Below are positions 20,485 through 29,188 of a stretch of 54,658 bases of DNA, piece after piece. Source of the DNA: Aureimonas pseudogalii. Lineage in GTDB: Bacteria; Pseudomonadota; Alphaproteobacteria; Rhizobiales; Rhizobiaceae. Position numbers and translations under genes: made by a program. The notes below the pieces were generated by a model. The model saw only the letters and a list, made by a program, of their open reading frames with translations, was not told where the DNA came from and made no database searches. The DNA lies in NCBI RefSeq assembly GCF_014196835.1, contig NZ_JACIEK010000019.1, positions 1 to 54,658 on the forward strand. Direction: 5' to 3'. Each line of letters starts with the position of its first letter. Position 1 is the first letter of the stretch.

Positions 20485-21239
20485 CAGGCCGCCTCGCCGA
20501 TGATCTGAGCGTATCCCTCGTTCTCGAGCTGTAGCGCGAGATCCTTGGTGCCGGTGCGGATGATGCGGCCTTTGTAAAGAACATGGACCGTATCGGGCAC
20601 GATGTAGTCGAGAAGGCGCTGGTAGTGAGTGATGACGAGGAACGAGCGCTCCGACGAGCGAAGCGCGTTGACGCCATCGGCGACGATCTTCAGAGCGTCG
20701 ATATCGAGACCGGAATCAGTCTCGTCGAGCACACAGAGCTTCGGCTCCAGCAGCGCCATCTGCAGGATCTCGGCCCGCTTCTTCTCGCCGCCGGAAAAGC
20801 CGACGTTCAGCGGACGCTTGAGCATCGCCATGTCGATCTTCAGATCGGCCGCAGACGCTTTCACACGGCGCAGGAAATCCGGCGTCGTCAGTTCGCCCTC
20901 GCCGCGTGCCTTGCGCTGCGAGTTAAGGGCCGTCTTGAGGAAGGTCATCGTCGCGACGCCCGGGATTTCCAGCGGATACTGGAAGGCAAGGAAGACACCG
21001 GAGGCCGCCCGCTCGGCGGCGTCCATCTCGAGGATCGACTCGCCGTTATAGAGAATGTCGCCGGCGGTGACCTCGTAGTCCTCGCGGCCCGCGATGACGT
21101 AGGAGAGCGTCGACTTGCCGGACCCGTTCGGGCCCATGATCGCTGCGATCTCGCCGTCCTGAACGGTCAGGTCGAGCCCGCGCAGGATCTCGGTCTCGGT
21201 GTCGGCAACGCGCGCATGGAGGTTCTTGATTTCAAGCAT
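20484..21239 (-). CDS. sufC: Fe-S cluster assembly ATPase SufC
   Basis: SufC is the ABC-type ATPase that drives conformational changes in the SufBCD scaffold. The 251 residues show Walker A GPNGSGKST (36-44), signature FSGGEKKRAE and Walker B LCVLDETDSGLD, followed by the VITHYQRLL switch region. No membrane domain is associated. The start MLEIKNLHARV at 21239 is the standard one; an open extension to 21299 is not conserved. Confidence 0.98.
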   Translation of the reverse strand: MLEIKNLHARVADTETEILRGLDLTVQDGEIAAIMGPNGSGKSTLSYVIAGREDYEVTAGDILYNGESILEMDAAERAASGVFLAFQYPLEIPGVATMTFLKTALNSQRKARGEGELTTPDFLRRVKASAADLKIDMAMLKRPLNVGFSGGEKKRAEILQMALLEPKLCVLDETDSGLDIDALKIVADGVNALRSSERSFLVITHYQRLLDYIVPDTVHVLYKGRIIRTGTKDLALQLENEGYAQIIGEAA

Positions 21240-21318
21240 CTTTGTTCTTCTAACGGTTCGGAGGGCGGTGGCGGGAGCGCTCCCACCCTCCGCGATCAAA
21301 TGTCGGGAGGCGTCTCGG

Positions 21319-22842
21319 TTAGCCGACGCTGCCTTCGAGGGAGATGCCGATCAGCTTCTGTGCCTCGACGGCGAACTCCATCGGCAGTTGCTGGATGACG
21401 TCCTTGACGAAGCCGTTGACGATCAAAGCCACCGCCTCTTCCTCGGGGATGCCGCGCTGCATGCAGTAGAACAGCTGATCCTCGGAGATCTTCGACGTCG
21501 TCGCCTCGTGCTCAAACTGGGCTGTCGCGTTCTTCGCCTCGATGTAAGGCACGGTGTGCGCGCCGCAGTCTTCACCGATCAGAAGCGAGTCGCACTGCGT
21601 GAAGTTGCGGGCGTTGGCGGCCTTGCGCATCGCGCTGACCTGGCCGCGATAGGTGTTGTTGGAATGGCCGGCCGAAATACCCTTCGAAATGATGCGGCTC
21701 GACGTGTTCTTGCCGATGTGAATCATCTTCGTGCCGCTGTCGATCTGCTGACGGCCGTTCGACACGGCGATCGAATAGAACTCGCCGCGCGAGTTGTCGC
21801 CGCGCAGAATGCAGGACGGATACTTCCAAGTGATGGCTGAACCGGTCTCGACCTGAGTCCACGAAATACGCGAGTTGGCGCCGCGACAGTCGCCACGCTT
21901 CGTCACGAAGTTGTAGATGCCGCCCTTGCCATCCTTGTCGCCGGGATACCAGTTCTGCACCGTCGAATACTTGATCTCGGCATCGTCGAGCGCCACGAGT
22001 TCGACCACCGCTGCATGCAGCTGATTCTCATCGCGCTGAGGCGCCGTGCATCCTTCTAGATACGAGACGTACGATCCCGCGTCGGCAATGATGAGCGTGC
22101 GCTCGAACTGGCCGGTGTTGCGCTCGTTGATACGGAAATAAGTCGATAGCTCCATCGGGCAGCGAACGCCCGGCGGCACGTAGACGAACGATCCATCGGT
22201 GAAGACGGCCGAATTCATTGTCGCGAAGAAGTTGTCGGAAACCGGCACCACCGATCCCAGGTACTTCTTCACGAGGTCCGGATGCTCCCGGATCGCCTCG
22301 GATATCGGCATGAAGATCACGCCGGCCGCCTGCAGTTCCTTCTTGAAGGTCGTCGCGACCGAGACCGAATCAAACACGGCGTCAACGGCCACGCGCCGTT
22401 CCGTCACCTCGATGACGTTGCCGTCGTCGTCATGCTGCGGCGCTGCTACAGGCTTCACGACGCCCGCAAGGATCTCCTGCTCCCGCAACGGGATGCCGAG
22501 CTTCTCGTAGGTACGCAGGATTTCGGGATCGACTTCGGCCAGCGACGCCGGGCCCGACATCGACTTCGGCGCCGCGTAATAGTGAATGTCCTGAAAGTCG
22601 ATCTCGGGATAGTCGAGACGGGCCCAAGAAGGGCTCTCCATGGTCTTCCAGCGCTCGAACGCCTTCAGGCGCCAGTCGAGCATCCATTCCGGCTCGTCCT
22701 TCTTGGCCGAGATCAAGCGGATCGTGTCTTCGCTCAGACCCTTCGGCGCGACATCCATCTCGATGAGCGTCTCGAAGCCGTATTTGTACTGATCGACGTC
22801 GATACGGCGGACCTGATCGATGGTCTCCTGGACTGCGGGCAT
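21319..22842 (-). CDS. sufB: Fe-S cluster assembly protein SufB
   Basis: SufB is the scaffold subunit on which clusters are built. The 507-residue product has the family N-terminal region ([20 protein letters not shown]) and the beta-helix core with [51 protein letters not shown] and [16 protein letters not shown], which includes the sulfur-accepting Cys region. A strong GGAGAGAG ribosome binding site precedes the ATG. A sigma-70-like promoter and an upstream hairpin (22897-22961) suggest it starts its own transcript as well as being read from the desulfurase gene. Confidence 0.98.
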   Translation of the reverse strand: MPAVQETIDQVRRIDVDQYKYGFETLIEMDVAPKGLSEDTIRLISAKKDEPEWMLDWRLKAFERWKTMESPSWARLDYPEIDFQDIHYYAAPKSMSGPASLAEVDPEILRTYEKLGIPLREQEILAGVVKPVAAPQHDDDGNVIEVTERRVAVDAVFDSVSVATTFKKELQAAGVIFMPISEAIREHPDLVKKYLGSVVPVSDNFFATMNSAVFTDGSFVYVPPGVRCPMELSTYFRINERNTGQFERTLIIADAGSYVSYLEGCTAPQRDENQLHAAVVELVALDDAEIKYSTVQNWYPGDKDGKGGIYNFVTKRGDCRGANSRISWTQVETGSAITWKYPSCILRGDNSRGEFYSIAVSNGRQQIDSGTKMIHIGKNTSSRIISKGISAGHSNNTYRGQVSAMRKAANARNFTQCDSLLIGEDCGAHTVPYIEAKNATAQFEHEATTSKISEDQLFYCMQRGIPEEEAVALIVNGFVKDVIQQLPMEFAVEAQKLIGISLEGSVG

Positions 22843-22896
22843 TTTCTCTCTCCATACTCGCCGGAGTCAAGGTCCGGTGGTCGGGGTCACGAGCAG

Positions 22897-22924
22897 CCTA
22901 TAGCGGCAGTTCGTAATCGTTCAA
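22897..22924 (-). promoter_or_regulatory. Candidate sigma-70 promoter of sufB
   Basis: On the minus strand TTGAAC (-35, 22919-22924) and TATAGG (-10, 22897-22902) are 16 bp apart. Transcription would start near 22890, giving a leader of about 48 bases before sufB. It lies between the desulfurase gene and sufB, just downstream of a strong hairpin. Confidence 0.5.
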
Positions 22925-22930
22925 ATGGGG

Positions 22931-22961
22931 GGCACGGCGGAAAAGTTGAAGCCGCCGTGCC
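22931..22961. repeat. 10-bp perfect inverted repeat between desulfurase gene and sufB
   Basis: GGCACGGCGG (22931-22940) and CCGCCGTGCC (22952-22961) flank an 11-base loop. On the minus strand, the direction of the genes, no T-run follows, so it is not a classical terminator there; on the plus strand AGTTTTCC follows. It may be a processing or stability hairpin for the desulfurase mRNA, or a partial terminator before the sufB promoter. Confidence 0.6.
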
Positions 22962-22983
22962 AGTTTTCCTCAGGGCCGCGCGA

Positions 22984-24165
22984 TCATGCCGCGTGGGTCG
23001 CTTCGGTTTGTCCGGTCATCCGCGCCAATTGCCGGCAGAGGACGTCGGAAAACCGCTGCAACATCTCGTCCGTCGTCGCCGCGCCGAAGCTGACGCGTAG
23101 TGAGCCGAGTTCCGGGCGAAGAGGCGCACCGGCCTTCGCCATCGCTTCGAGGACATGGCTGGATCCGACTTTCCCCGAAGAGCAGGCGGAGCCGGCCGAC
23201 ACCGCGAAGCCTTCGAGATCGAGAGCGATCTGCAGAGTTTCGGCGCGCATCTCGGAATGCTGGAACGCGATCGTCTGCGGCAGACGTGGTGCGCCACCGC
23301 CGATCAGGATCATCCCCGGCGCTGCCGCGCAAACCGCGGCTTCAAGGCGAAGCCTGCAGGCTTCAAGACGTGGAGCATCGTTGAAACCTTCTCCCGCTGC
23401 CGCTGCCGCCGCGCCGAAGGCAGCGATCGACGCCACCGCTTCGGTTCCGGCGCGCTGGCGCGTTTCCTGTGCACCGCCGGTCAACAGGGGAAAAGGACGT
23501 CGCTCCGGCGAAGCGAGGACAAATGCGCCGGTGCCGGTCGGTCCGCCGATCTTGTGGGCCGACAGGATCAACGCGTCGGCCGCGAGGTCGCGCGCGGACA
23601 CAGGAATGCGGCCGACGGCCTGGACGGCATCGACGACGACCAGTGTCTCGGCTTCTCTGGCCGCCGCGATCATCTCCAACGCTGGCTGGATCACCCCGGT
23701 TTCGCTGTTGGCAAGTGAAAAGGCCAGAAGCCCGGGCGGCCCTGCCGCAAGCCATGTGCGCAAGGCTTGGAGAACCACCACGCCATGACTGTCGACGGGA
23801 AGCCGGGTCACCGAGTTCGGATCGAAGCGACCGCCTTCCCGCAGGCAGGGATGGTCGGTGTCCAGAACGGCCAAGCGCGCGACCGGAATGATGTCGTCGC
23901 CACGCTGCCAGTGCGGTGTGAGACAGGTGACGGCGGCCTCGGTGGCGCCACTCGTGAAGACGACGCCTTCCGCCACAGCGTCTACCAAGGTTGCGACGTT
24001 CGCACGCGCTCGCTCGAGGAGATGACGTACCGCGCGCCCTTCGCCATGAACCGAAGATGGGTTTCCCGGTCGCTCCAGCGCTGCGACCAGCGCCTCACGG
24101 GCCGCAGGCAGAAGCGGCGCCGAGGCGTTGTAGTCGAGATATGTCCTGGCACGCAAAACCGTCAT
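22984..24165 (-). CDS. Cysteine desulfurase, IscS/NifS type
   Basis: This is a second desulfurase of the class I type. The 393 residues include TYLDYNASAPLLP, TSGATEAAV, His105 in DTDHPCL, the PLP-binding Lys205 in LSAHKIGGPTGTG, and the catalytic Cys328 in the SAGSACSSGKVGSS loop typical of IscS/NifS. It is the first gene of the suf cluster in an order common in Rhizobiales. The ATG at 24165 is chosen at the family N-terminus; the open frame to 24249 is unrelated. An Irr-type box lies about 100 bp upstream. Confidence 0.94.
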   Translation of the reverse strand: MTVLRARTYLDYNASAPLLPAAREALVAALERPGNPSSVHGEGRAVRHLLERARANVATLVDAVAEGVVFTSGATEAAVTCLTPHWQRGDDIIPVARLAVLDTDHPCLREGGRFDPNSVTRLPVDSHGVVVLQALRTWLAAGPPGLLAFSLANSETGVIQPALEMIAAAREAETLVVVDAVQAVGRIPVSARDLAADALILSAHKIGGPTGTGAFVLASPERRPFPLLTGGAQETRQRAGTEAVASIAAFGAAAAAAGEGFNDAPRLEACRLRLEAAVCAAAPGMILIGGGAPRLPQTIAFQHSEMRAETLQIALDLEGFAVSAGSACSSGKVGSSHVLEAMAKAGAPLRPELGSLRVSFGAATTDEMLQRFSDVLCRQLARMTGQTEATHAA

Positions 24166-24266
24166 CCCGGAGCTTCGTGGACCCGTCGCCGAAGTCGGCC
24201 GATGCGAAAAACGTTGTATTCGGGCAGCCTGACCGACTACATAGCGCACTTGAGGGAAACGCGTAG

Positions 24267-24283
24267 TTTTGAATCGTTCTAAA
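24267..24283. promoter_or_regulatory. Irr iron control element (ICE-like box)
   Basis: TTTTGAA-TCG-TTCTAAA matches the palindromic Irr operator of Rhizobiales (TTTAGAA-N3-TTCTAAA) at 13 of 14 defined positions. It lies 102 bp before the desulfurase start and 77 bp before the divergent hydrolase start. A TATGTA -10-like element on the minus strand (24238-24243) lies just downstream. Irr control of suf operons is known in related organisms. Confidence 0.65.
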
Positions 24284-24359
24284 TCGGAACCTAAGAGGCT
24301 GCCTATCCTCCGTCAAGGCGCTGGGCCGGTCTCGGCGCCCTTCCCCCGAGGTTTCAGAA

Positions 24360-25034
24360 ATGCCCGAAGTGATCTTCAACGGCCCGGCCGGACGCCTGGA
24401 GGGCCGTTATCAGGCCGCCAAGGAAAAGAACGCGCCGATCGCCATCGTCCTGCATCCGCACCCGCGCTTCGGCGGGACGATGAACAATCAGATCGTCTAT
24501 CGCCTCTTCTACATGTTCGTGGAGCGTGGCTTCACGACCCTGCGCTTCAACTTCCGCGGCATCGGCCGCAGCCAGGGCGAGTTCGACCACGGATCGGGCG
24601 AACTGTCCGACGCCGCGGCGGCGCTCGACTGGATCCAGACGCTGCATCCCGACTCCAAGCACTGCTGGGTCGCGGGCTATTCGTTCGGCTCGTGGATCGG
24701 CATGCAGCTTCTGATGCGGCGTCCCGAGATCGAAGGCTTCATGTCGATCGCGCCGCAGCCCAATTCCTACGATTTCTCGTTCCTGGCGCCCTGCCCGTCC
24801 TCAGGCCTCATCATCCACGGCGACAAGGACCGCGTGGCGCCGCCGAAGGACGTTCAGGGCCTTGTCGAGAAGCTGAAGCTGCAGAAGGGTATCCTCATCA
24901 CGCAGCGCACGCTCGCCGGTGCCAATCACTTCTTTACCGAACATTCCGACGAACTGCTGGCGGAATGCTCCGACTATCTCGACCGGCGCCTTGCGGGCGA
25001 GCTCTCCGACGTCCGGCCCAAGCGCCTGAAGTAG
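24360..25034 (+). CDS. Alpha/beta hydrolase
   Basis: This is a 224-residue cytoplasmic hydrolase without signal peptide. It has the fold's landmarks: [14 protein letters not shown] (oxyanion region), the [16 protein letters not shown] loop, nucleophile elbow GYSFGS with Ser108, GDKDRVAP with the likely acid residue Asp154 or Asp156, and ANHFF with His189. This HPHP/NNQI variety is widespread in alphaproteobacteria and is usually annotated only as alpha/beta hydrolase; the substrate is unknown. It is divergent from the suf cluster and may share iron control through the intergenic ICE-like box. Confidence 0.9.
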   Translation: MPEVIFNGPAGRLEGRYQAAKEKNAPIAIVLHPHPRFGGTMNNQIVYRLFYMFVERGFTTLRFNFRGIGRSQGEFDHGSGELSDAAAALDWIQTLHPDSKHCWVAGYSFGSWIGMQLLMRRPEIEGFMSIAPQPNSYDFSFLAPCPSSGLIIHGDKDRVAPPKDVQGLVEKLKLQKGILITQRTLAGANHFFTEHSDELLAECSDYLDRRLAGELSDVRPKRLK

Positions 25035-25053
25035 TTTCCAGCGGGGGCCGCAC

Positions 25054-25079
25054 GAGAGGCGGCTCCCACGCCGCCTCTC
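25054..25079 (+). terminator. Hairpin between hydrolase gene and tyrS
   Basis: A perfect 10-bp stem GAGAGGCGGC / GCCGCCTCTC with a TCCCAC loop lies 19 bases after the hydrolase stop and 19 bases before the tyrS ATG. No T-run follows, so termination may be weak. It could also be a 5' leader element of tyrS; no T-box is expected or seen. Confidence 0.5.
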
Positions 25080-25098
25080 CGACCGGACCGATTGCACG

Positions 25099-26349
25099 AT
25101 GAGCCGTTTCAAATCCGATTTCCTGCGCGTTCTCGACGAGCGGGGCTTCATCCATCAGGTCTCGGACCCCGAGGGTCTGGACGCTCTCGCCGCGAAGCAG
25201 AAAATCACCGGCTACGTCGGGTACGACGCGACCGCGACGTCGATCCATATCGGCAACCTGATTTCCGTCACCATGCTCTACTGGCTGCAGGAGACGGGCC
25301 ATCAGGCGATCAGCCTGATGGGCGGCGGCACCTCGATGGTCGGCGACCCCTCCTTTCGCGACGATCAGCGGCGGCTGCTGACCACTGAGCAGATCAACGC
25401 CAACATCGAAGGCATTCAGCGCGTCTTCGGCAACGTCTTGCGTTACGACGGGCCGAACCCCGCGATCATGGTCAACAATGCCGACTGGTTGCTGAAGCTT
25501 AACTACGTCGAGTTTCTGCGCGACGTCGGGCGGCATTTCTCGGTTAACCGCATGCTGACCTTCGATTCGGTGAAGCTGCGCCTCGACCGCGAGCAGTCGC
25601 TGTCCTTTCTCGAATTCAACTACATGATCATGCAGGGCTACGACTTCACCGAGCTCAACCGGCGCTACGGCACCGTGTTGCAGATGGGCGGCTCCGACCA
25701 GTGGGGCAACATCATCAACGGCGTCGATCTCTCGCACCGCATGGGCGGTCCGCAACTCTATGCGCTCACGACGCCGCTGCTGACGAAATCGAGCGGCGAG
25801 AAGATGGGCAAGTCGGCGTCAGGCGCGGTCTGGCTGAACAGCGATCTCTTCAGCCCCTACGATTTCTGGCAATACTGGCGAAACACCGAGGATGCCGACG
25901 TCGGCCGCTTCCTCAAGATCTTCACGCGGCTGCCGCTGGACGAGATCGCGCGGCTCGCCGCTCTCTCGGGCTCCGAGATCAACGAAGCGAAGAAGATCCT
26001 CGCCACCGAGACGACGGCAATCGTCCATGGCCGGGCCGCCGCGACTCAGGCCGAAGAGACGGCGCGCACCACCTTCGAGGACGGTGCGCTCGCGGAGAAC
26101 CTGCCGACCCTCGTCCTGTCCGAAGCCGACCTCGACGGCGGGATCGGCATTCTGTCGCTCGTGGTCCGGGCCGGTCTCGCCGCGTCCAACGGCGAGGCGC
26201 GCCGGCACGTGGCGGGCGGCGCGATCCGGCTGAACGACCGACCCGTGTCCGACGACCGGCTGACGGTCGACCGTTCGGTTCTCGGCGCCGACGTCGCCAA
26301 GCTGTCGCTCGGCAAAAAGCGCCACGTCCTCCTCAAGACAGGCGCCTGA
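25099..26349 (+). CDS. tyrS: Tyrosyl-tRNA synthetase
   Basis: TyrS charges tRNA-Tyr. The 416-residue class I synthetase has HIGN at residues 50-53 (HIGH signature), the tyrosine-binding YDATATS region, [12 protein letters not shown], and KMGKS at 235-239 (KMSKS signature). A C-terminal S4-like RNA-binding domain contains [17 protein letters not shown]. Length and layout match the bacterial TyrRS of the TyrS type. It is followed by a hairpin shared with the convergent reductase gene. Confidence 0.98.
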   Translation: MSRFKSDFLRVLDERGFIHQVSDPEGLDALAAKQKITGYVGYDATATSIHIGNLISVTMLYWLQETGHQAISLMGGGTSMVGDPSFRDDQRRLLTTEQINANIEGIQRVFGNVLRYDGPNPAIMVNNADWLLKLNYVEFLRDVGRHFSVNRMLTFDSVKLRLDREQSLSFLEFNYMIMQGYDFTELNRRYGTVLQMGGSDQWGNIINGVDLSHRMGGPQLYALTTPLLTKSSGEKMGKSASGAVWLNSDLFSPYDFWQYWRNTEDADVGRFLKIFTRLPLDEIARLAALSGSEINEAKKILATETTAIVHGRAAATQAEETARTTFEDGALAENLPTLVLSEADLDGGIGILSLVVRAGLAASNGEARRHVAGGAIRLNDRPVSDDRLTVDRSVLGADVAKLSLGKKRHVLLKTGA

Positions 26350-26430
26350 CGCGTCGTCGGCTGAAGCCATTCGCTTCGGCCTCAAAGGTTGCGGACGGCA
26401 CGGGCGTGATGAAGGAGCGCATCGGCTAGC

Positions 26431-26453
26431 CAGAGCCGGTGAAACCGGCTTTG
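26431..26453. terminator. Bidirectional terminator-like hairpin between tyrS and the reductase gene
   Basis: CAGAGCCGGT-GAA-ACCGGCTTTG forms a 10-bp stem with one G-T pair. It lies 81 bases after tyrS and just before the stop of the convergent aldo/keto reductase gene. T-tracts are short on both sides. Confidence 0.5.
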
Positions 26454-26458
26454 AATCG

Positions 26459-27289
26459 TCAGAAGCGATCCCAGTTCGGCGCGAAGGCCGGATCGACCAA
26501 CCGCTTGCGCTGCGCCGACATGTCGGCGAGCACGCGGCGGTCTTCTTCCGTCAGCTCGAACGAGAAGATGTCGAGGTTTTCGGCGAGCCGATCAGGGTTG
26601 GACGTGCGCGGGATCGCCGCCACGCGCGGCTGCTCGATCTCCCACCGCAGCACGACCTGCGCCGGCGTGCGGCCATGGGCACGTGCGATGCCGGCGATGG
26701 CCGGATGCCCCATCAGTTCGCCTCCCTGGCCGAGCGGCGAATAGGCGACGAGCGCCATGTCGTTGCGCTCGCAGGCCGCGAGGATGACCTCCTGCGACAG
26801 CATCGGGTGATACTCGACCTGATTGCAGACGATCGGCGCGGCCGACATCGCGGCGGCGTCGTCGAGCATGGTGGAGGGAAAGTTGGCGACGCCGATATGG
26901 TGCGTCAGTCCCGCGTCCTTCGCCTCGTTCAAGGCGTCGATCGAATCCTCCAGCGGCACGTCGGCGTTCGGCCAGTGAATCAGCAGGAGATCGACCGGCC
27001 CGACGCCGAGCGCGTCGATCGCCTGGCGCGCGGACGGAACGAGCGTGTCGCGGCCGATGTCGTCGCGCCAGATCTTCGTGGTCACGAAGAGTTCGCCCCG
27101 CTCGATGCCGCTGGCTCGGATCCCTTCGCCCACCTCCCGCTCGTTGCCGTACATGCGGGCCGTGTCGATGTGCCGGTAGCCGACTTCGATCGCGGCGGCG
27201 ACTATTCGGCTGCACGTGTCGCCGGTCAGCTTGTAGGTGCCCAGGCCGAGAGCCGGAATCCGCGCCCCCGACGCTTCGATCGTCTTCAT
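26459..27289 (-). CDS. Aldo/keto reductase
   Basis: This is a 276-residue NADPH-dependent carbonyl reductase of the AKR superfamily, close to the 2,5-diketo-D-gluconate reductase (DkgA/B) type. The catalytic tetrad is visible as D and Y in DTARMYGNE, K in TTKIWRDD and H in LLIHWPN. The NADPH-binding end has IPRTSNPDRLAENLDIF. The start MKTIEASGARIPALGLGTYK follows AAGGGTGGCGAG; ATG codons at 27307 and 27316 are less likely. The physiological substrate cannot be told from sequence. It is divergent from the DUF1624 gene. Confidence 0.93.
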   Translation of the reverse strand: MKTIEASGARIPALGLGTYKLTGDTCSRIVAAAIEVGYRHIDTARMYGNEREVGEGIRASGIERGELFVTTKIWRDDIGRDTLVPSARQAIDALGVGPVDLLLIHWPNADVPLEDSIDALNEAKDAGLTHHIGVANFPSTMLDDAAAMSAAPIVCNQVEYHPMLSQEVILAACERNDMALVAYSPLGQGGELMGHPAIAGIARAHGRTPAQVVLRWEIEQPRVAAIPRTSNPDRLAENLDIFSFELTEEDRRVLADMSAQRKRLVDPAFAPNWDRF

Positions 27290-27389
27290 CTCGCCACCCT
27301 TCGTCATCGTTCGCACAAGGCGCCGTACCGGTCGCCTTCACCAGCGGTTTCAGATAGGCGAGATGCCGGGGCGACCAGTGGAGAGTGCG

Positions 27390-28346
27390 ATGCAAGCCGA
27401 GACGAGACCCGCAGCGACCCGGCGCATCGAACTGCTCGACATCCTGCGCGGCGTCGCGCTGCTAGCGATGGCAGTGTACCACTTCACATGGGATCTCGAG
27501 TTCTTCGGCTACGTCGCGCGCGGCCTGGCCGAACAGGGAGGCTGGCGCCTCTTCGCCCGCGCCATCGCGTCGAGCTTCCTGTTTCTCGTGGGAATCGGTC
27601 TGGTGCTCGCTCATGGCCGCGGCATTCGCTGGCGATCGTTCGTCCGGCGTCTGGCGCAGGTCGCGGCAGGCGCCGGAATCATCACGCTCGCCACTTACCT
27701 CGCGACGCCGCAGGGGTTCGTCTTCTTCGGCATCCTGCATCAGATCGCCATCGCAAGCGTGCTGGGCCTCGTTGCGCTGCGACTTCCCTTCATCGCGACG
27801 TTCGCTCTTGGCATCGCCGTCGTGATGCTGCCCCAACTCGTACAGACGGATCTGACGAACCCGATCTGGCTCGCCTGGATCGGGCTATCGGCGCAGGCGC
27901 CGATGTCCAACGATTTCGTTCCCGTTTTCCCGTGGACGGGCGCGGTGCTCGTTGGCATCGCCTTCTCGCAAGCGGCGAACCGGTTCGGTCTCTGGAGCCG
28001 GCTGGCGAGCTGGAACGAGCGGTTGTCGCGCCTGCAGCCGTTGGCTCGCCTTGGACGACATTCTCTGCTCTTCTACCTCGTTCACCAACCGCTGCTGTTC
28101 GGGCTGGTGTACCTCGCTTCGATGGTAGCCCCGCCGGATCAGACGGCCGCCTTCGCCGAAAGCTGCCGCGCCACCTGCACGGAGTCCCGCGATGCCTCCT
28201 ATTGCGAACGCTATTGCGGCTGCGTTCAAGACGACCTGTCCGAGCGTGACCTGCTGACGAAGTATTTGACGAATCGACTCGATGAAGCGGGCCGCACGCA
28301 GATCGGCGAGTCCGTGACGATGTGCTCGTTCCGGTCCGAACCGTGA
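27390..28346 (+). CDS. DUF1624 membrane protein (heparan-alpha-glucosaminide N-acetyltransferase-like)
   Basis: This 318-residue polytopic membrane protein belongs to the DUF1624/HGSNAT-like acyltransferase group. It begins RRIELLDILRGVALLAMAVYHFTWDLEFF, in which the His of YHF is the likely conserved catalytic residue. About seven hydrophobic segments follow. Conserved blocks include GILHQIAIASVLGL, FPWTGAVLVG and GRHSLLFYLVHQPLL. The C-terminal tail after the last membrane segment is cysteine-rich with spacing C-x3-C-x8-C-x3-C-x-C. The ATG at 27390 is supported by GGAGAG upstream. The substrate is unknown. Confidence 0.85.
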   Translation: MQAETRPAATRRIELLDILRGVALLAMAVYHFTWDLEFFGYVARGLAEQGGWRLFARAIASSFLFLVGIGLVLAHGRGIRWRSFVRRLAQVAAGAGIITLATYLATPQGFVFFGILHQIAIASVLGLVALRLPFIATFALGIAVVMLPQLVQTDLTNPIWLAWIGLSAQAPMSNDFVPVFPWTGAVLVGIAFSQAANRFGLWSRLASWNERLSRLQPLARLGRHSLLFYLVHQPLLFGLVYLASMVAPPDQTAAFAESCRATCTESRDASYCERYCGCVQDDLSERDLLTKYLTNRLDEAGRTQIGESVTMCSFRSEP

Positions 28347-28352
28347 ACCGCT

Positions 28353-28745
28353 TCAGCTCGTCGGCGAGATGCCCAGCTCGGCCATTCGAGTGAGACAGGC
28401 CTCCTCAGCCTGATCGAGCTCCGACAGCAGGTCGTCGATGTCGCGTCGCTTCTGCTCGAGCTCGGCACGCTTTTCGGCGACGCGACGGATGATGGCGCGA
28501 AGCTGCCCCGCCTCGCCCGGCGGCGTACGGTACATGCCCATGATCTCGCGAATTTCCGCGATCGAGAAGCCGAGGCGCTTGCCGCGCAGGATCATCTTCA
28601 GAAGCTGGCGATCCGACTGCCGAAACAGGCGCGTACGCCCACGACGAATCGGCGAGATCAGGCCTTCGTCCTCGTAGAATCGGATCGTGCGCGTCGAAAT
28701 GTCGAACTCGCGGGTCAACTCGGTGATCGTGTAGTGATCGCGCAT
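28353..28745 (-). CDS. MerR-family transcriptional regulator
   Basis: This is a 130-residue regulator. The N-terminal winged helix-turn-helix is YTITELTREFDISTRTIRFY followed by EDEGLI (residues 5-30), then the RRGRTRLFRQSDRQLL wing, and a coiled-coil dimerisation helix spans about 75-120 (AEKRAELEQKRRDIDDLL). The layout resembles LiuR-like regulators of branched-chain acyl-CoA catabolism, but no such genes lie nearby and no metal-binding cysteine pair is visible. I start it at the ATG 28745; the open frame reaches 28805. It is convergent with the DUF1624 gene, six bases apart. Confidence 0.88.
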   Translation of the reverse strand: MRDHYTITELTREFDISTRTIRFYEDEGLISPIRRGRTRLFRQSDRQLLKMILRGKRLGFSIAEIREIMGMYRTPPGEAGQLRAIIRRVAEKRAELEQKRRDIDDLLSELDQAEEACLTRMAELGISPTS

Positions 28746-28926
28746 CCGCCGTCCCGTACTCGACTCGTCCAAATCCCCTCTGACATGACGTCGACAGGAC
28801 GACATGTCGTACAGGATCAGTGGCTTGCCGCGAAAGCAAGCCCTCCGATCGGAGGATCCGGCATTACGATCTTATGAAAAGTTCTGTTCCCGATCGGACT
28901 GGTAAGTTCCGAACTGAGCAGATGGC

Positions 28927-29011
28927 TGGTGCGGTCGAGAAGACTCGAACTTCCACGGGTTGCCCCACAGCGACCTCAACGCTGCGCGTCTACCAATTCC
29001 GCCACGACCGC
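28927..29011 (-). tRNA. tRNA-Leu (anticodon GAG)
   Basis: This is an 85-nt type II tRNA including an encoded CCA (28927-28929). The acceptor stem is GCGGTCG/CGACCGC. The D-arm contains the leucine-like TGGTAGACGC, the anticodon stem CAGCG/CGCTG closes a TTGAGGT loop with GAG as anticodon, a long variable arm has TGGGGCAACCCG, and the T-loop is TTCGAGT. It reads CUC/CUU codons. An inverted repeat CCGGTC-N6-GACCGG (29038-29055) lies just upstream of its 5' end. Confidence 0.97.
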
Positions 29012-29188
29012 ACGCCGTGTTCCGATCCGAAGATCGGCCGGTCTCTCTCGACCGGTAAAGGCGATCTAACAAACGCCCCGCACCGACACAAGCGATTTCA
29101 CCAGCTCCCTCGCCGAATTCGCGCAAGCCGCTGTTTGCACTCGGCTTGCTCTTGGCCGCCGCTGTCATCTCGGCGTAAGAAACGCTCT

